Positions 60,626 to 64,000 of a DNA stretch of 64,000 bases are shown in pieces; position 1 is the first letter of the stretch; each line of letters begins with the position of its first letter. Position numbers and translations under genes: made by a program. The notes beneath the pieces are model-generated. The model had not been told where the DNA came from and did not search any database. It saw only the letters and a program-made list of their open reading frames with translations. Source of the DNA: Lytechinus pictus (Eukaryota; Echinodermata; Echinoidea; Temnopleuroida; Toxopneustidae); contig NC_087251.1 of NCBI RefSeq assembly GCF_037042905.1, positions 36,202,501 through 36,266,500 of the forward strand. The letters run 5' to 3'.

Positions 60626-62520
60626 GTCCATGCCTAGACCAAAAGCTTCAGTCTCTGTATTTTGGTTGTTCCGCTGAACTACGTTGGCTCCACTCACCAT
60701 ACATAGACTGAAGGGGATGGGGCCCCGTACCTACAGCCAACGTATAGTGAACTAGCGTTTTATAGATCGCGATTTAAAACTGTTTTTTAAGCAAAATTGA
60801 AAGTTTCATGGTTTCCATTATCAGGGAAATATGAATAACTTAAGTAATTGCATACCTTGGGCCGGAGTTATTGAAAAAAATCCTCTGGATGATTGAGAAA
60901 TCTGTCATCTAAGACATTTTCACCTGACCTGACGGTTTTTCTTGCAAGTTGCCATCTTGAATGACGTCATTATCGTTATTAACTTAATGTCTCGAATCGA
61001 TATATCGCGATTATAACTAGTACTAGTATAACTAGTATCGTTTATCTTCGGTTTCGTTCGCATATATATATGGAGCAGATCGTATAATATCGAAATAATA
61101 TCATAACTGGGCGTTGTGGCGTGCGCCTGTAATCCAAGCTGTGGGGAAGTTACAAATTGATGCAGAGGTTCGAGGTTCGAGCCCTGGTCACGTCTTTCGG
61201 ACGGTGACGTTAAAGGTCGGTCCCAGACGTAAATAATCATATCTGATTGATACACGTCTGACAAAACTCAAATACACACACACAATATCGAAAGCAATAT
61301 CGATATCACATTCGTGATTGTTGACGTTCGTTTGTAAATATTTTATAGTTTGGCTGCCATTTTGACCATTTTTATCGTGTTCAACCCAATTAAACATCGG
61401 TAAAGTATATTTTTCATGCCTTTTTCATCTATATCGTTTAAAGTATCTAAACCTTGAAATATCAAGGTTTAAAAGTTTGTTGTTTATACATCCTTAGATT
61501 GTAAATTCGATGTGTAAAATTACATCAAACTTTGGACTGTGAATTGACAAAAGGGAGGGAATGAGAACACATGCGAGCCCACACGTACACCCTACCGTCG
61601 GTAAATGGGGATTACAGTAAAATGTCAGAAATTGTTGAATAAATCCCCAGAAACGACGGTTATTCCTGTCTAGTCCATGCCTAGACCAAAAGCTTCAGTC
61701 TCTGTATTTTGGTTGTTCCGCTGAACTACGTTGGCTCCACTCACCATACATAGACTGAAGGGGATGGGGCCCCATACCTACAGCCAACGTATAGTGAACT
61801 AGCGTTTTATAGATCGCGATTTAAAACTGTTTTTTAAGCAAAATTGAAAGTTTCATGGTTTCCATTATCAGGGAAATATATATAACTTAAGTAATTGCAT
61901 ACCTTGGGCCGGAGTTATTGAAAAAAATCCTCTGGATGATTGAGAAATCTGTCATCTAAGACATTTTCACCTGACCTGACGGTTTTCTTGCAAGTTGCCA
62001 TCTTGAATGACGTCATTGTCGTTATTAACTTAATGTCTCGAATCGATATATCGCGATTATAACTAGTACTCGTACTAGTATAACTAGTATCGTTTATCTT
62101 CGGTTTCGTTCGCATATGGAGCAGATCGTATAATATCGAAAGCAATATCGATATCACATTCATGATTGTTGACGTTCGTTTGTAAATATTTTATAGTTTG
62201 GCTGCCATTTTGACCATTTTTATCGTGTTCAACCCAATTAAACATCGGTAAAGTATATTTTTCATGCCTTTTTCATCTATATCGTTTAAAGTATTTAAAT
62301 GTTGGAATATCATCAATTAAAAGTTTGTTGTTTATACATCCTTAGATTGTAAATTCGATGTGTAAAATTACATCAAACTTTGGACTGTGAATTGACAAAA
62401 GGGAGGGAATGAGAACACATGCGAGCCCACACGTACACCCTACCGTCGGTAAATGGGGATTACAGTAAAATGTCAGAAATTGTTGAATAAATCCCCAGAA
62501 ACGACGGTTATTCCTGTCTA
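60626..62520 (+). repeat. Direct duplication in intron 1 of the oxidase gene
   Basis: The unit starting GTCCATGCCTAGACCAAAAG begins at 60626 (1047 bp) and 61673 (848 bp); a third GTCCATGCC starts at 62521 and then diverges. The copies are nearly identical. The length difference is a SINE insertion in copy 1 plus small indels. Confidence 0.93.
61096..61283 (+). mobile_element. 188-bp SINE with 7SL/Alu-like head, inserted in copy 1 of the duplication
   Basis: Flanked by the 10-bp duplication AATATCGAAA (61086-61095 and 61284-61293). Copy 2 of the duplication has a single AATATCGAAA at 62132, an exact empty site. The head GGGCGTTGTGGCGTGCGCCT with GTAATCCAAGCT resembles the 5' end of 7SL RNA and Alu. 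A B-box-like GGTTCGAGCCC follows. The 3' part contains GGTCGGTCCCAGACG and a CA-repeat tail. A truncated relative is at about 565-640. Confidence 0.85.
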
Positions 62521-62529
62521 GTCCATGCC

Positions 62530-64000
62530 CCGCCCCCTCTCAGGTGTTGAGATCTCAAAACAATTTTTAACACTTTAAAAGATTAATTTCCTCTTCAGGA
62601 TATTCCCCCTCAAACTCAAGGACAAGGTTCAACATCCTTTTGGGACTTATCATGCTAATGTCTTAATCTGTTAATGACAATGGGGAAGATGAGACAGCAA
62701 TAATTGATCCAGTGTTTGTAAATTTGCTTATGTCATGATGAATTTCTTGTCTGAATTGTTAAGTTTTTTTAATTAAAGTGAAAGAAAGAAACAGTTCCTT
62801 CATTTGAAATGACTGAGTTTTCATTTATTAAGGCACTTGCGCTAATGGGAGGTTAGTATACTATTTTATTCCATATGCCATGTTAAGATTTTTTGTTTGT
62901 TCATTGCTCTACATTCAACTATTTTCTCCAATATAAACTTGACCCCACTTACCTTTATTCATTTTCCTTTGTCATGTTTGTTACCTTTTTAAAAATTTCT
63001 TTTCTTTCTCTTTCATCTTTCAAAATGTTTCATTTTCTCTTAGCCTATTATATTTCTCTTAATTTTCTCTACTTCTTCTTTATCTTTCTTTGTTTTTTTG
63101 CAAATCCTTTTAGTGTTTTTCTCTTCCTTTCCTGTTTCATATTTTTTCTAATTGAAAAGTAGAATAATTTTTTTCTTTTCTTCCTCTTTGTTCATTGAGT
63201 GATTATTGATCTCTTTTCCTCTTTTATCTTTCTGGTTCACTCCTTTCTCTTTCAATTTAATGGTTTTCATCATATTTTTCTCCATTTTCTTTATTTCCTC
63301 TTTATTTTTGTTCTCTCCTATTGAACCATTCATTTTCTCCTTTATCTCCTTGTTCAATCTGGCCTAAATTTTTCAATTTCTCTCTCTGCTAAAAAAGGCG
63401 AAATTTATTGTGATATATTGAAAATACATGTTAATTAATTTTTACAAATCTCACCCTGTGGAATTGCTGTTTAAATATTTGATGAGCAGGGCACAGTTTC
63501 ACAATGATACCTCTTAAAGGGGTCTCATTGAAATTAATTTTCTTTTCGTATTTTTTTTAATATTTAGACCTATTATCAATCTAAATTAGTGATATAATTC
63601 ATGGTGTATTCCATCTTTAAAAAAGTAAATATTTAATTGAATGAAAAAGGGTTGGTTTGCAGGAACATTTACTTTCATTTTCATAATCATAAAGTATTAC
63701 ATCATGCTTCTACATGTATTTTAATAGAAAATGAAACGTTACATTTTTTATTACCGTATATATTTCATTTCAAATTTTAGTGAATAAGTGAATTTTTAAT
63801 GGAAAGTTTTCAATGCTTCTATGTCTAGGTCTTTCTAAAGCCCAGTCAAACTACAAATCACACTGTATACCATTACACATATAATATGCTATATAAATGA
63901 AAATTAAATGATATACTGATTTGTATAGTGCATGCATTATGTGCTATAATTAAGAGCTCTTGAAATGCTTGCAAACAAATTTAGAAAAGGGAAAGAAAAA
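62530..64000. other. Intron 1 of the oxidase gene, right part
   Basis: T-rich low-complexity stretch at 62960-63360; otherwise AT-rich with no exon recognised. Small open frames here reflect composition. Confidence 0.5.

Noticed and set aside
61160-61185. tRNA gene (GGTTCGAGCCC B box)
   Set aside because: No acceptor stem or cloverleaf; it is part of the SINE.
62599-62680. Second exon of the hydroxyacid oxidase after CCTCTTCAG
   Set aside because: The phase allows it, but the peptide lacks the conserved 'PR.L..V...D..T..LG' sequence and ends in a stop without a donor.

Overview
The window is animal nuclear DNA. Genes are split by introns with GT/AG borders that can be checked by codon phase, and the rest is dense transposon, MITE, SINE and satellite sequence. 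There are no bacterial operons. The repeat families (MITEs with 'AAAGGACAAGTCCACCCC' ends, foldback elements, CR1-like and Penelope-like retroelements, a 7SL/Alu-like SINE) fit a marine invertebrate deuterostome, most likely a sea urchin. That taxonomic guess rests on remembered repeat families, not on a search.

Two host genes are present, head to head. (1) Minus strand, 48284 to 462: twelve coding exons of SRBD1, the animal homologue of the bacterial RNA-binding protein Tex. Every exon border joins in phase, giving 520 codons. The C-terminal HhH and S1 parts lie beyond the left edge. (2) Plus strand, 60256-60389: the first coding exon of a hydroxyacid (glycolate) oxidase of the HAO1 type, which continues beyond the right edge.

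The dominant feature is SRBD1 intron 8 (30.9 kb), almost all of it one compound Penelope-like element (PLE). A 12-bp target duplication (4341-4352 and 34426-34437) encloses two 332-bp inverted terminal repeats (4353-4684 and 34064-34395) and a 30-nt tail. Inside are a 5'-truncated, decayed PLE reverse transcriptase/GIY-YIG gene (4732 to about 6590, minus strand) and about 27.5 kb of tandem 186/195-bp satellite, roughly 145 copies. Monomer lengths are multiples of three, so reading frames up to 1032 codons stay open. The array carries trimers of about 568 bp and nested duplications at offsets of 6780, 2662, about 1890 and 1150 bp.

Other SRBD1 introns hold a 564-bp MITE (intron 10), a SINE and three foldback repeats (intron 6), a CR1-like non-LTR retrotransposon with a 747-codon open frame (intron 5), and a 44/45-bp minisatellite with a 399-bp higher-order unit (intron 4).

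Between the two genes lie a 593-bp MITE, a 2-kb inverted-repeat element filled with a pyrimidine tract, a 459-bp MITE, and a 6.6-kb DNA transposon (about 52654-59249). The transposon has palindromic ends, arrays of about 157-bp subterminal repeats, an intact 489-aa IS1595/ISXO2 (Merlin-like) DDE transposase, and an upstream 114-aa ORF of unknown function. Intron 1 of the oxidase gene holds a direct duplication of about 850 bp in which one copy carries a SINE and the other keeps the empty site.
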